Source: Sycobia sp. Sy_11
Lineage: Eukaryota > Arthropoda > Insecta > Hymenoptera > Epichrysomallidae
Length of the DNA: 64,000 bases
Reading direction: 5' to 3'
Assembly: GCA_018907035.1 (NCBI GenBank)
Contig: JACCIC010000028.1
Location: 2,077,501-2,141,500 of the forward strand
The stretch's first letter is position 1; each line of letters opens with the position of its first letter. The notes under the pieces were generated by a model. That model worked only from the letters and a program-made list of their open reading frames with translations, ran no database searches and had not been told where the DNA came from. A program made the position numbers and the translations under genes. Below, one piece after another: positions 25,681-38,000 of the stretch.

Positions 25681-27528
25681 TTTTTAAGCTATTGGTATAC
25701 GACATTGCCTGGGCACCTTGTGTCTGCACCTCAACTCTGTAAACCCTTTAAACAAGCAGTTCTTTTGTATTGCTGTCCCCCGTCTATATATCTTAGCAAA
25801 CGCTGTCACGGTGAAACAGGTTTACAACCAGCTTACATTGGTTGAAGTTTACCAAAGTGCTATTTTCCAAGAATTAAAGATATACAGTATCATAATACAA
25901 GATTTATAAAAACTACAAAGAGGTAGTAATTAAAGTATACTTTTTGGCAGGTGACGTACATTGAATTCGCTCAAACATCCCTTTCTATCTCTATTATTAT
26001 CTGTATTTCAAACTTTTTATATTTGTTAATTTCTCTTCGAATGGCGATGTAAATCTGATTGAAAAGCAAGAAAATGTCCAAGAAGTGTAAGAGATTCATA
26101 TTATAATAAGTCGCAGTGCATTGTAAAAACTTATTTTTCTTTTTAAGATTGGTCCCAAGAAATCTCTAACTTCTGGGTTGATTAATAAATCCTGAGGCTA
26201 TATTCGTATTTAGCGAATAAAAACCCCGTAAAAAAAGAATACTCTATCTTCTATATAGAATTTTTCCCGGACTGCGCCCATAAACGATAAAAAAAACAAT
26301 AAATAACACTTGCCTGCTTGCATATATTCAATGAAAGCTTCCTCTTAAATAGCATAAATTTCCTTGAGAAGGAACAAAAGCGGCTGCAAAGCTCCTTGAA
26401 AACGTCGCGGATCAACGACTCGTCCCAAGCTCGACTTTTCCAAAGTTCCTTACTTCCTCGGGATAGCGTCCCGTTCACGCTATACCGCTCGCCGATAAAT
26501 AATCACGAACTGCCACCGTCATCCTACCAACCCCCATTCTCAGGGTATAATGCAAATATGCAGTAACTTATAGAACTATTATCTGTACACGAACGGGCCG
26601 ATTTCGCCTCGAACGCGGCGAGGCGAGCTCGGATTGTAAAATAAACGACGACAATAACGAAGGACTATCGAACGTTTTCCGACGTGACGAATCGCCGCCG
26701 GGCACGCGAGCTCTATACGTCAAATATGTAAATAATACTAAGGGAGCTCTATTTCGAAATTCGATTCGCCAGGCTAATCGGCGGAGTCGAGGATCGAATT
26801 TCTCGGCTGGTCGAGGTTCAATTTAGTCGCCAGCTCTCGCAGCCCACGGTCTTTTTGCGCGTGCCGCGAGCTTTCACTCAATAAAGGCTCATCGATATTG
26901 CGGTGCTCTTTTCATAAGAGCGTGCCTAATAATCTTCAATAGAGATATCGGACGCACAGTAAATGTAGCGAGGGATTGGTAAACCAGTATCAAGTACGAG
27001 GATGCCTATCGAAAATCGTATGCCTTATGTACAATTAAAAGTCTTCCCATAAATATACTTATACTACTTGCCGCGACGATCGGTCACGAGGACGATGTGT
27101 GGGGGGCGCGAGGCTGTGTAGAAAAAGTCGGTCGCGCGCAGTGCGTGCGTGCGTATGTGTGCGCGCGTGTGTGCCAGTTTTTCGACGGGGGGAGGGGGCT
27201 GGCGTGGAAGCGCGGTTGGCGCGCGGCACCGACGGACGCGATTCCCGGGGATTACGAGGACATTTTCCGAAACTGCGCGGGTCAGCGCGCGATAAAGCCG
27301 GGGGAAAAGAGAGAGAGAGGGAACCCCGCGAGCGTACTGAGAGATCAGCGGACGCGTTGATGATAACCGCTCGTATATGGTTGATTGCGCGCGAGAACGT
27401 GGACGATCTTTTTTTTGTATCAAATAAAACCGGGGCAAAATTGTTTCGTGAAAATTATTTTTTTTTTCTTCTTTTAGTATTTTTATGGAAAGAGACGTTA
27501 AAGATAGAGTACCGCCGTCAGCTGGCAT

Positions 27529-27558
27529 CGGTTATTTATTTATTTATTTATTTATTTT
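27529..27558. repeat. (TTTA)n repeat
   Basis: About seven tetranucleotide units. Confidence 0.9.
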
Positions 27559-28460
27559 TTTGGACGAGAGCTTCGCGATTCGTTGCGACCCTCGTTGATA
27601 TTTTCGCCGATTCGCTGAGAATAATTCGAAACCCGGAGAAATGCTGGCGGATATACCGGGGCTACATTCACAATTTGGCCCCTTGAAAGCGCGCAGCTCT
27701 AAAGCTTCGGGAAAATTGAACGCGACGCGAGCAAGTGGGTACGAATAAGGGAGCCGCGCGCACTCTACGCTCCTTGTTATTCCGATTCCGAGGAATTCTG
27801 CATTACGAGGGTTGGGTCGGCGTATCGATATATCACGCGACCCATATACGTGTATATGAAAAATCAATTTGCCATTCTGTAAGGAAGCCAAATCCGAAAT
27901 TTCCATTTACGGGGCTGATATACGCGTGGCCCCGGAAATTTTCGTTATTCGGGCTATATGGTCCCGCTTATCCAATGCGCAGCGACGATACGGAGATTCG
28001 TTATTTACGAGCTTTTAATAATTCCGGCCAGAGCAGCGAACGGCTTTAGTCCCTCCTTCCCTCCCCCCTCTCATCTCCCACGTCAAAAAACGTTCCTCCA
28101 CGTCCATATTTCGTTCGGAAAGTTTGCAAGTTTGTTTTTTTTTTAAACCCCGGCACGTTCACAGAAGCGTCCGTATATATAAGATTAGAAAACTTTTTGG
28201 TACTTTTTTGCTTTCCTCGTTTCACGACCGTCTCGAAACATTCTCAGCCGAGATTATGTATTATATATAACATATATACACATACGCACACACGCATGCG
28301 AGGTGTTTCTATTGAATCCATCAATGTAGATAACTCTGTAAAAACGAACGATAAGAAAAATGATATCTGAAAAAATTTGCAAAATACACGTGGCAGAATT
28401 TCGTCGCAGTATGGACCTTGACTTGAACTGAATTTTGAAGATCGCTTTGATTTCTAATAC

Positions 28461-28466
28461 TTTATT
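28461..28466 (-). terminator. Possible poly(A) signal for exon A
   Basis: AATAAA on the minus strand, about 350 bases beyond the exon A stop at 28812. It is a plausible cleavage signal, but the hexamer is common in AT-rich DNA and no transcript evidence is available here. Confidence 0.25.
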
Positions 28467-28811
28467 TACAAATACGTGGCTTCTCAATTATAGTCGATCG
28501 AAGTTACATTCTCTATCATTTGCGTATCGCTCAAGCACAGTAACCATCGCGTTCGCCGATTCTTCGCCCGGATGAGTGCCCGTAACAAGAGCTAACTTTG
28601 ACATTCTAACGAAATGGAAGACTCAGTTAAAAGTCGGGTTAAACAATCCCAACACCCTCCAACGTTCCGGTAGAGATTGCGCTTCGACACGACGGGCTTT
28701 TCCGAACGTCGCCCGCGCAGATTCGCACCCCGTTCAATCGGGCGCGCTCGAGGCCAACGGGGCGGCCAGCCTCGGCAGTCGCGCGCGGCCGAGCCGGCGC
28801 CGCGGCCGCCG

Positions 28812-28955
28812 TCAGCGGACCTCGAGCAGCCCCGAGGAGTCGTCCTCGGGCTCGTCGAAGGGCAGGCTCGGCGGGTAGACGGGCGGCGGCACGTTCTGGT
28901 AGGTGTGCTCGGCGGGGTCGGTCTTACGCGCGGGCCTCGGCGCGGGGACGGGGGG
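28812..28955 (-). other. Continuation of exon A in a shifted frame (candidate true C-terminus)
   Basis: In the frame one base away from the upstream reading, this stretch encodes a Pro-rich tail containing EHTYQNVPPPVYPPSLPFDE and ends LLEVR with a TGA at 28814-28812. It looks more like protein than the upstream frame's own ending (RAEARA). A six-base G run at 28950-28955 (C run on the coding strand) is a likely place for a one-base assembly error. The tail contains YQNV, a pY-x-N motif, and PPVY, a PPxY motif bound by WW domains of Nedd4-type proteins. Confidence 0.5.
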
Positions 28956-29179
28956 CGGCGAGGCCGGCTCGCGGCGCGACAGCGTCGACGGTCGGCGTGC
29001 AGTCGAGGGAGCGCAGGCTCGTCGCGCAGGTGCTGACGCTGGGGCTGCGGTGGGGGCAGGCGGAGCCGAGGAGGCTCGCGGCGCCGCTGCCGCCGTCGCC
29101 GGGGTCGTCGTTCTCGCCCCGGAATATCGGTATCGCGTAGAGCTGGTAGTCGCGGCCGCGGCGCTGCTCGCGGTGACGA

Positions 29180-29211
<32 letters not shown>

Positions 29212-29649
29212 GTGGTTATCCTCGTGGTCCTGGTGGTCCTGCTGGTGCTTGCGGCACAGTCTGAGGGAGTAGAACTGCGTGCGGTGGCGGTGGCGCTGCT
29301 GGTGCCGGTGAAGATGGTGGTGATGGTGGTGGTGGTGGTGGTGCTGCTGCTGCTGCTGCTGCTGCTGTTGCTGCTTGCGCCTGCGGGGCTTGAGGCTGTT
29401 GCAGCGGGGCTCGGGCGAGTGGGCCCGGGGCATGTTGTGGTCGCTGTAGTGGGGCCCGAGGTGGCTGCTGCCCCCGGCGCCACCGCCGGCGCGGCCGCTC
29501 GACGACTCGTAGCCCGAGCTGCCGCCGCAGAGGCTCGCGGCGCGGGAGGGCGGCCGCGAGGAGCACGGCGACAGGCTGGGCGAGGAGCGGGGGCCGCTCT
29601 GGCAGTGGAGCGGGGCCGAGGTGGAGCGCACGAGCGGGGGGAATGCCAG
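28924..29649 (-). CDS. Alternative C-terminal exon A (polyGln/polyHis), probable frameshift near its end
   Basis: The acceptor is strong (TGTGTTTTAG) and phase 0, so NK of the previous exon joins LAFPPLVRSTSAPLHCQ. The frame stays open for 241 codons to a TAA at 28926-28924. Order: Ser/Pro-rich segment (SPSLSPCSSRPPSR), Gly/Ser-rich segment, HYSDHNMPRAHSPEP, KPRRRK, Q10, H10, RTQFYSLRLCRKHQQ, Q9, then GRDYQLYAIPIFRGENDDPG. These non-repetitive pieces mark the true frame. From about 28950 downward the protein-like reading moves to another frame, which continues to a TGA at 28814-28812. A GTAAGA at 28927-28922 could alternatively act as a donor in phase 2, but I found no matching acceptor. The 3' end is therefore uncertain. 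Confidence 0.8.
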
Positions 29650-30933
29650 CTAAAACACAGCAGGAGCAAACACACACGGATGCAGGCGGGGTTGCAGCGC
29701 AAAGCCGGGGACGGTAGACGGGGGACGGGGAAGGGAGGGAAGTGGACGGTCGGGGAGCGAGCCGATGGAATGCGGCGCGAGCGTGCGTGGCGGCGCGTCT
29801 ATGCGTGCGGGCCGACGTTGGTATGCCTGGGGCGCGAGCGGAAGGACTTTGTTGGATTTTCTTCCGGGGCATTGCAGCGTTGTGCTCCCGTTGCAGGGCG
29901 CGGCATTTTGAAGTGGCCGAATATTTGATTTTGCGTGTATCTGCTTCGATGAAATTGCTCGATTCGTTAGAATTTTTGTATATTAAAATATTTTCCCGAC
30001 TTTCTCAAAGTTTTATAAATTAGTATGAAATTCTGAAAGAGGTTCTATTAGCAACGGATACAAGTTAGTACTCTATTATGTTCGATGCTTCTATAAAATA
30101 AATAATATTATGAATATGCAAGGCATATATCGTCATTTTTGATAAAGAATAATGTTTATTAATATTGTAATTATACTTTCTTGTTCAATAATTTTTTTCC
30201 TCGATAATATACCTCAAATTTTCTAATAGCTGAAGTTAAATAATTATTAGATATTAAATTTTTAATAAAAGAGTATTTTGAACTTCCCAATTATTGGATC
30301 ATTGTAATTCCTTTTAAGGAGTGCTATTATTTGGTAGTTAATTCCGTGAAATAATTTGAAACTTTAACTAAAGCAGTTTAGCACTATATTATTCTAAATG
30401 CTGAATCCATAAACGATAAAACTTCTTTAAGAAAATAAATATCTACATATAGTTATTGATAAATTACTTTTTGCATCATGATTGAATTTAAAATATTTTG
30501 AATATAAATTTATATTAAAAAGCCAACCTCAATAACGACAACATATAATTATAAACTTTAACAAAACGATTAAGGGTGATAAGTTGCCAAGGCACAAACT
30601 TATATAGATACAACAAAGGTCTCCAATAGTCGGAGCACGTCATGCGGAAAATATTTTAACTGCTCTAATTCGCGACCTAAATATACCCATCTAAGCTATA
30701 TTCACTTAGTTGCGCCAACAAAGTTGTTCCGCTCCACGTGTGCGAGGGCGCGCGAATGTTTCTCCACTACACACGTGTTCTGGCTATATGTAACTGCGGA
30801 GATCCTACTATGGAAAGTGTAAGTTCGAGCGCTCGCTCATTGTGCGCGCGTGTACGAGGGAACTGCATGGGGCGAGGGTGATTATGTGTGAGAATACACA
30901 AGTGTCCCAGCTGAGAGAGGCCGAGAGACGGAG

Positions 30934-30935
<2 letters not shown>

Positions 30936-30981
<46 letters not shown>
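30936..30981. repeat. (GA)n microsatellite
   Basis: Pure GA, about 46 bases; first of three within 360 bases. Confidence 0.96.
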
Positions 30982-30982
<1 letters not shown>

Positions 30983-31155
30983 CCGAGGCGACACGGAGAT
31001 GGGAGGGAGGGTTGGAGGGAGTAGAAGGGGGGGCAGAGCTGCGTTTGTTCAAAAGCCGTCGCCTCCACTCCCGCGCCACTGTAATTATCTACGTGATGTG
31101 TAGTCTTACCTGCTTTCGCGCGAACTGCTCTCCGGACTTTGCGAGTAAGAGAGCG

Positions 31156-31158
<3 letters not shown>

Positions 31159-31201
<43 letters not shown>
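31159..31201. repeat. (GA)n microsatellite
   Basis: Pure GA, about 43 bases; second of the cluster. Confidence 0.96.
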
Positions 31202-31205
<4 letters not shown>

Positions 31206-31254
31206 GAGAACAGAGAGAGAATGAGTACAGTGTATGACAATGGCATAGAGAATC

Positions 31255-31264
<10 letters not shown>

Positions 31265-31294
<30 letters not shown>
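31265..31294. repeat. (GA)n microsatellite
   Basis: Pure GA, about 30 bases; third of the cluster. Confidence 0.95.
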
Positions 31295-31298
<4 letters not shown>

Positions 31299-33262
31299 GG
31301 CGAAGAAGAGATGGAGAGAGTTAGCGACCAGCAGGCGGCTGCACTGTGCATTTGAATACTACCCCATTAAATTACGTCGACAACGGCAGAAATTGTATAT
31401 GATGCACGCTGCGCTACAGGCGCGCATCCTACGGTGTGGCTCGCGTCTCGCGGGAACGAGCGGCCCTCGCCGCCCGATGAATCTGATATTGTCAATTACT
31501 TAAGAGCGTCGATTAATTGTTGCCCCGAGTTCGGAGGAAATTGCCGGAGCGGTCGCAGTGTACCTGTGACTGCGAACGTGCACAAAGGATGCCCCTAATG
31601 CGGGCCCCGCGTCGATAACGAGGGCAAGGGCGGCGAAAAAGAAAGCATTAATGACAAGTTCGCCGCGGTAATTCGACACGAGAAATTACGCGGGTCCTGT
31701 TCGTATATTAAACATCACTTACGCGCAGCTTCGGTGCTGTAATTGCGAAAAGAATTAAGGATTATAATTGTAATTAGTGAAATAAAAATTTCTGCGTTGA
31801 TTATGCCCTTTGAATCATTAAAGAAAAAAAAAACGAGCTTTAGAGATACTTTTAACAAAGCAAAGTTGTTACTTTTTAATAAACTTTTATTTAGTTAAAA
31901 ATTGTTAAACCCGCATCATTAAAAATAATTACGTAAGGCGAGAAATCTGTATGGCCGCAATTTTGGTCTCACTGAAACTTAACGATAGCACAGTCGTCGC
32001 AATGTGCTGGCTGTTGCTGAACTTTATAGTCGTAAATAACCTTTAAATTAATCGTTAAAAAAAAATTATCGTTTTTAAATTTTTTCATTTCTAATCGCAC
32101 AATGGAACGTGCACTCAACGCTATTAATTATCAGAAATGCGACAAATGCTCGTTGCGATTCCACATTTTACAGAATCAGCCCGGCGCGCTAACATTGTCA
32201 ACGCGTGTTTTAAGCCGTCATTAAAAAAAAATAGCTCGTCGAAGCGTTACTCCCGTACATAACGAACCCGTTCGGGCATTCGTGAAAATGTAGCGCTCGG
32301 GAACCGAAGCGGCCCCTGCATATGTAAACTGAAATTTGCGCGTCGAGCATCAAGGGTGCAAGTTCGCGGAGAGCGTTAATATTTTCACATTTGAAGGAGG
32401 CATTGCGTGAGCTCCTTGCCTGAAAAAAGTTTGCGCTCGGTCGATTAGTATCATTTAGGCCTAAATTATAACTGGATTAAAACGCGCACACGCGGCGGCT
32501 CGCAAAAACCCGAGGATCGCAATCGATTCGGACGAGAAGGAGCCGTGATTTTGCCCGAGCTTTAAAAATCTCGATTCCGGCAATTTCCATTAGGAGGAGA
32601 AAAAATCGCGACGCGAGAACGAACTGTTATAGTGAAAAATACGGTTGCCCCCCCCCCCTCCCCCACCCCATCAGCCCAGATGCCGGGTCTAATGAAGTGA
32701 GCAGAGCTCCTGAAAACGAACGCACTTATCGCGCACGGGCAAGCTAGAATGCATTCCACGCCCCCTTGGGGGGGGGGGGAGGGAGTAAAAAGAAGGTGTC
32801 GAGTAGTTTAGAGAAGCTCGGAATAGAAATGTCGGCGTGATACAATAATAGAGGGGGCGAAAAAGAGAGGAGGTGTGAGAAAGGGAGGAGATAGAAAGAC
32901 AGGTTAACTTCGAGAGAAAGAAACTCGGAAACTGGAACGCGGAACAATGCGAGAGAGTAAGGGAGGGAGAGATTAGCGCTCCAGCCAATTACTCGTCCCG
33001 GCGAGCGTTGCAAGAACGTTATTACCCGCGGATGATTGGATTTCATTGCCATTCTGGCGTATAATAACTGCGAGCTAGCGTCGAAATTTTCGCACTATCT
33101 AACTCTGTCTCTATCTATGCCTCTCTCTCTCTATTTCTCTTTCGTGCCCTGTGGGCTCGCAAGCGCACTCTGCAGTGGGTTAATCGGCGCTGACAAACAC
33201 TTGCTGCCCTTCTCTCCTTCGTCACCATTTCTCCATCCGGTGACCTGTTCGGCTATCTCTCC

Positions 33263-33266
<4 letters not shown>

Positions 33267-33293
<27 letters not shown>
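33267..33293. repeat. (CT)n microsatellite
   Basis: CT run in a pyrimidine-rich region from about 33105 to 33600. Confidence 0.93.
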
Positions 33294-33483
33294 GCTCTGT
33301 CTCTTTCTCTCTCTTTCGTTCTCCCCGCACGATTTCTCTATCTCCCTCCCAGTTTCTCTGTCTATATGTATCGATTGCTCCCGCGAACAGTGAGGAATAT
33401 ACGACCTCGCTCTCCTCCTCACCACTGATTCTCTCATTGGCTGTTCCGTTGTTTCACAGCATCCTGACCCCTTCTCCCCTTTC

Positions 33484-33539
33484 CTCTCTCACTCTCTCTC
33501 TCTCTCTTTCTCTCTATCTCTCTATCTCTCTATCTCTCT
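33484..33539. repeat. Interrupted (CT)n
   Basis: CT run with regular CTAT interruptions. Confidence 0.92.
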
Positions 33540-33752
33540 GCCCCTCCTATATACACATTCCCACTTCAGCTCTCTCGTTCCCTCTTCCTGTATCCGCTCT
33601 CTTTCGATTTATCTCTAGCGTGTGTCTCTAGCATGCTACTCCCGATATTGCTTGTTATGCAATGTTGTACAGGCAATCTGCGCTTGTTCCGACACACATG
33701 CATATACATGCCAGGTGCGCATACACGTAAAACACACATTCACATATATCTG

Positions 33753-33756
<4 letters not shown>

Positions 33757-33812
<56 letters not shown>
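33757..33812. repeat. (TA)n microsatellite
   Basis: Pure TA, 56 bases. Confidence 0.97.
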
Positions 33813-33815
<3 letters not shown>

Positions 33816-34008
33816 AAACGGTCTCTTCTCTAGCAAAAGAGGGAGCGAGAGAAAGAGAGGAATACGCTTGAGTGCGGTGCATATCGACCGAATCGCGAAG
33901 AGGAGCCGGGACGATTCATTCGCGCCGGCATTATATATAGGCGAGCTAACAGCGAACCACGCAAATCATAGTCCGTATATTTATAAGTAGACAGAGAATA
34001 TATGCGTG

Positions 34009-34010
<2 letters not shown>

Positions 34011-34056
<46 letters not shown>
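34011..34056. repeat. (TA)n microsatellite
   Basis: Pure TA, 46 bases, about 200 bases from the previous array. Confidence 0.97.
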
Positions 34057-34057
<1 letters not shown>

Positions 34058-34750
34058 TAATAAATTCTCCTTCGACGCCGAGCTGATGTAAAGTTTGCCA
34101 CTGAACGCGGCTGGAATATTTTGGATGGTGTGCCTTATCTCATTTGTTTACAGATTTTTTTGTCGTTGCATATCTATATATTCTAAAGGCGCAAACTTGT
34201 GCTGTTTTTCAAAATGAAAATGCGACAAGTACACATAGTCATCGTGTCACGACATCGAGTAAATTTACCATGTAAATATTAGAATCTTATAATAATCGCG
34301 CAGGTAACTTTAAACTGAGTACACATATATATCACGCGCCTTATTTTGCGACGATTAATTTTAGGGCTTTTATACTATCAGATCACTGAATTGGGAATCT
34401 ACTGGAGGGATATATATATTCTAAAGGCATTTCTCAATCATAGCAAATTTCCAAAAGTAGCTAACTGTTATATAATGAGTTCGTGAGAGACTTTGTAATC
34501 TAAAGTTTACTTTGACTATCTCTTTGAACATATAGAATTAGAATCGAGTAGAACGTACAAACAGTCATCGTAAGTAGAAAATTCGTTTTACAGACAAGAT
34601 TTTGAGGTGCAAGTGATGTAAGACGAGTTCCTATTAATTTGTCTGTACCTTGGACAGTAATGCATTTATTTAGTGTCTTATATAACAATGGCAAATTTTA
34701 AGAAAGGATGCATTGTACGCAGTAAAAGGTGTTCCACCTTTATATATACA

Positions 34751-34754
<4 letters not shown>

Positions 34755-34786
<32 letters not shown>
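34755..34786. repeat. (CA)n microsatellite
   Basis: Sixteen CA units. Confidence 0.95.
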
Positions 34787-34788
<2 letters not shown>

Positions 34789-35030
34789 CGCAAACGTTTA
34801 CACAGGTCAGAAGATAGTTAAACTTTAATTTGAGCACGACCCCGACGTCCTTAATTAGCAAATATATAGAGGCCTTCGTCGAGGGATCTCTCGACAAGAA
34901 AGAACACGGCGAAGCTCCCCCCCCCCTGTAGCCCCGCGAAGGAAGTCGGCGGAAAGCGCGCGAGAGCCTCGCATAATTTCCCCGTTTCTATTTCCTGCGG
35001 GTGGCCGAAGAGTTCGTTCTCCTCATTCTC

Positions 35031-35031
<1 letters not shown>

Positions 35032-35064
<33 letters not shown>
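35032..35064. repeat. (CT)n microsatellite
   Basis: CT run, about 33 bases, at the border of GC-rich DNA. Confidence 0.95.
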
Positions 35065-35069
<5 letters not shown>

Positions 35070-38000
35070 TCCCGCCGCCACCCCATTGTATTCGCCTCGG
35101 ACGGGCGCGAGGCTATTAATGGGATTTGCGGCAGTGTATCCGACAAATCTAGCCACTCTCGCGCTTTGTGCACCCGGGGCGACCGGTCGTGCGTGTGCAT
35201 TTAACGACCGAGAGTAGCCTGTACTTTAGACCCTGCCTTCCACCCCCACCCCCCAACCGCCCCTCATCCCTGGGATGCAGTAAAACGAGCTTGCACCCGC
35301 GCGCAAGCTCACGGTGGTATGGCGTGATTTGCGCCAATAGTTATTATCCCAACGCTCCGCCGGCAGGGATAGAGGGCGCCGGCGGTGAGGGGCTGGGGGG
35401 GGAATGGCTTTATTCGAGAAACAGCGAGGGCAAGACCTTCGGCTACCCGGGCTCTTTGCTTGTTGATCGTTTTCGGCGAGGGGGAGGGGGGCTGCCCAGG
35501 ACGAGGGTGGCGAGCGTAGGTGGCGGGGCTCGGGAGACGGAAAGTCTGCGATAGCCTTGCGAGATGACGGGGTTTATGTCCGCGTTTTACAACTGACCCA
35601 TTACTTCGTTACGGGTCGTGGTGGAGGCGCTGCTTCTTGTTTTATCAAGAGAAAGATAAAGTCGCCCTGGCCTACTGAGATTTGAGGAAAAATTCTTAAA
35701 GTTCGAGGAGTGATTTTATGGAGAAAAAGGTTATCTCGCGTTCCGTTAAACTAAATTTACGAAGTGGATAAACGAAACCAGCAGTATTGAAAGTTTACGA
35801 GGGAAATTCTTTTAATTTTTGATTGTTAATATATTAATATAAATATATTTGATAACAATTTAATACAACGCCCAATTGAAGAATAATCTTTTGCAATGGA
35901 TACGTTGACATTTCAGTTTTGTTAGGAAAATAGAATGTATTAATTGACTTTATATTCTTTCATGTGTTACTTAGAAATTTTTCGTTATTTTATTTTGTTT
36001 TATGTACTCGATATTAGTTAATTAGTGGTGATATAGAGTATATAAATAGTTTGAAACATTTCATTGTGCTTGTTTCAGATGCTGACGCCATCAACTAACT
36101 TGTAACTAAACTTCAAACTTTACTTCCCAAGAGCAAACTGCCAATATCTGCCAGTATCTGCTGTTCCAGCTGGAACTCTCGTTATTCCAAATCGATCAAA
36201 AACATTTTTCAAATACAAAAAAAAAAAAACCTCATTCCCTCTATGGGCAAAAAGCAACGTACGAAGAACGACGCGCGGAAAAATTATTCTGTATATCCGT
36301 AAAACGAAGCTTCGCAAAAACGCGCGCGGCCTACAGAGAAGAATAAAAAAAGGAAAAAAAATACTCGAGCCGCGGAAAATATTTCGCCGCACGAAGGCCG
36401 CGCGGACGCAATGAAATCAGCCCGGTCTCGAGTAGCCGACGCAGCGCCCAGCCAGCGCCACGGTAATTCCGACGGGCTGCGAGTCGGGAGCCTTAGCCGC
36501 TGCCTGCAATTGACTGAAGTGGCCGTCGCCCGCGACCCTCGAGTTCAGCGGAACGAAACACAACGTTCGCAATTGCGGCCCCGGTCCCACGACTCCGCCC
36601 GCGATGCCCTTTCGACCCCTTCAACCCTTCTCCGCGCGTCCTAATCGCTGGCGCGACCCCTTCGCACGGACTCGTATTGTCCCCGCGCACGCGGATGTCT
36701 GGGGGAGGGGAGGTCTCGCGCATTACGCGAATTCAATGTTTTCAAAAGCTCCCATTGCGCGTTCTATCGTGCGCCATTTTTGCGCGAAAGCTAATTTCTG
36801 GAAAACAGAGTTCTAATGTAAGTCGTGGTAAAAAACTTTTCTCGAATTTCAAAATTTCCAGCGTACGATAGGATCTTTTTGCTTGCTAATTAAGATTGAG
36901 AATTTTTCTTTCTTTACACGGCCCAGTTTCTCGCATGTTGTAGAAATCTTTTGGACAAATTTCCAAGTGCCTTTCCTAGATTGAGATAAAATTTCCCCCC
37001 AGTTCTTTTGTCGTAGAATTCTATATTCTATGTTTTCGATTTTTCTTCTGTACAAATTACACTATGGAAAGCAGGAATCGTGATAAAATCATAATTTAGC
37101 CGAACGAAAAAGTTTCTCGAATAGGTTTAGTTATGAAGAAAATTTTTTTTTTTAAACATTCTAAAAAAACTGTAAGAAACCAGTAAGAGAAACTAAAATA
37201 AAATACAAATAAAAATATTAGAACACGCAATGAATAATATTTTGTATTCAAACGATATTATTGATAATATTTATTGAAAGATCATAAATAAATATAATTA
37301 TTCCATAATATACATAATATATTTATTTAACTTTACTTAATGGAGTTCATTATTTTAGATGAAGCGTTCATTGACTCCCATATCGAATATAAATGACCGA
37401 TACGATATTTTCAAACAATTTTTTAATAAATTTGGTATATTTGTATAAAAACGATAATATATGAAACTAAATGGAAATGTACGTAAAAGAATCCTGGTAA
37501 AAATAGCTACTTAATTATTAGTATATCTGATTAATATACGCGAGTAGATATGGTCTGGGTTTAGTCGGACGCTCGATTTTAAATCCATCCTATACTGAAT
37601 CCATATAATTTTACGACATCGTCGAAGAAGTTCAAACAGTTCTCGCGATCCTCGTTTTCTCGATCTGCTAATGAAACGGCTTGTTATAATATTTGTTAAT
37701 TAATTTGAACTAATCAGAATTAATCTCAAATAGACAGTTTTTTTTTTCTCTTAAACATGGACGGTCTATTCATCCATTTCCAGAGAAGAACTATTTTTAA
37801 CCGCATTTGCAATCCAAATTCCGTAGCGGACGAGGGCAAAACTATTCGGAACTGATTAATTAAATTTCAACAAGCACTTCGTAGTCGGGCAAAATATTTC
37901 AAGGCCGCGCGATACTCCACAGACACGGATCGATTTCTTCTCACTTTGGCTCCCGTACGTCAGCATCCCGCTCAACTTATTATAATCGGCGGAAAAACAG

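Larger units (their letters stand above)
23845..28811 (-). other. Inter-exon stretch between exons A and B
   Basis: About 5 kb: AT-rich at 23960-24960, a GC-rich island at 24990-25510, mixed sequence with a short hairpin at 25642-25680, then a GC-rich island at 27060-27360 and a TTTA array at 27529-27558. The end nearest 28811 is candidate 3' UTR of exon A. No gene is supported. Confidence 0.6.

Noticed and set aside
28903..29928. 341-codon plus-strand open frame rich in Val, Leu and Ala
   Set aside because: It is the antisense shadow of exon A: CAG/CAC repeats read as Leu/Val runs on the other strand.
33622..33882. Open frames encoding Ile-Tyr repeats across (TA)n arrays
   Set aside because: (TA)n reads as Ile-Tyr in every frame without a stop. 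This pattern recurs at every TA array and is not protein coding.
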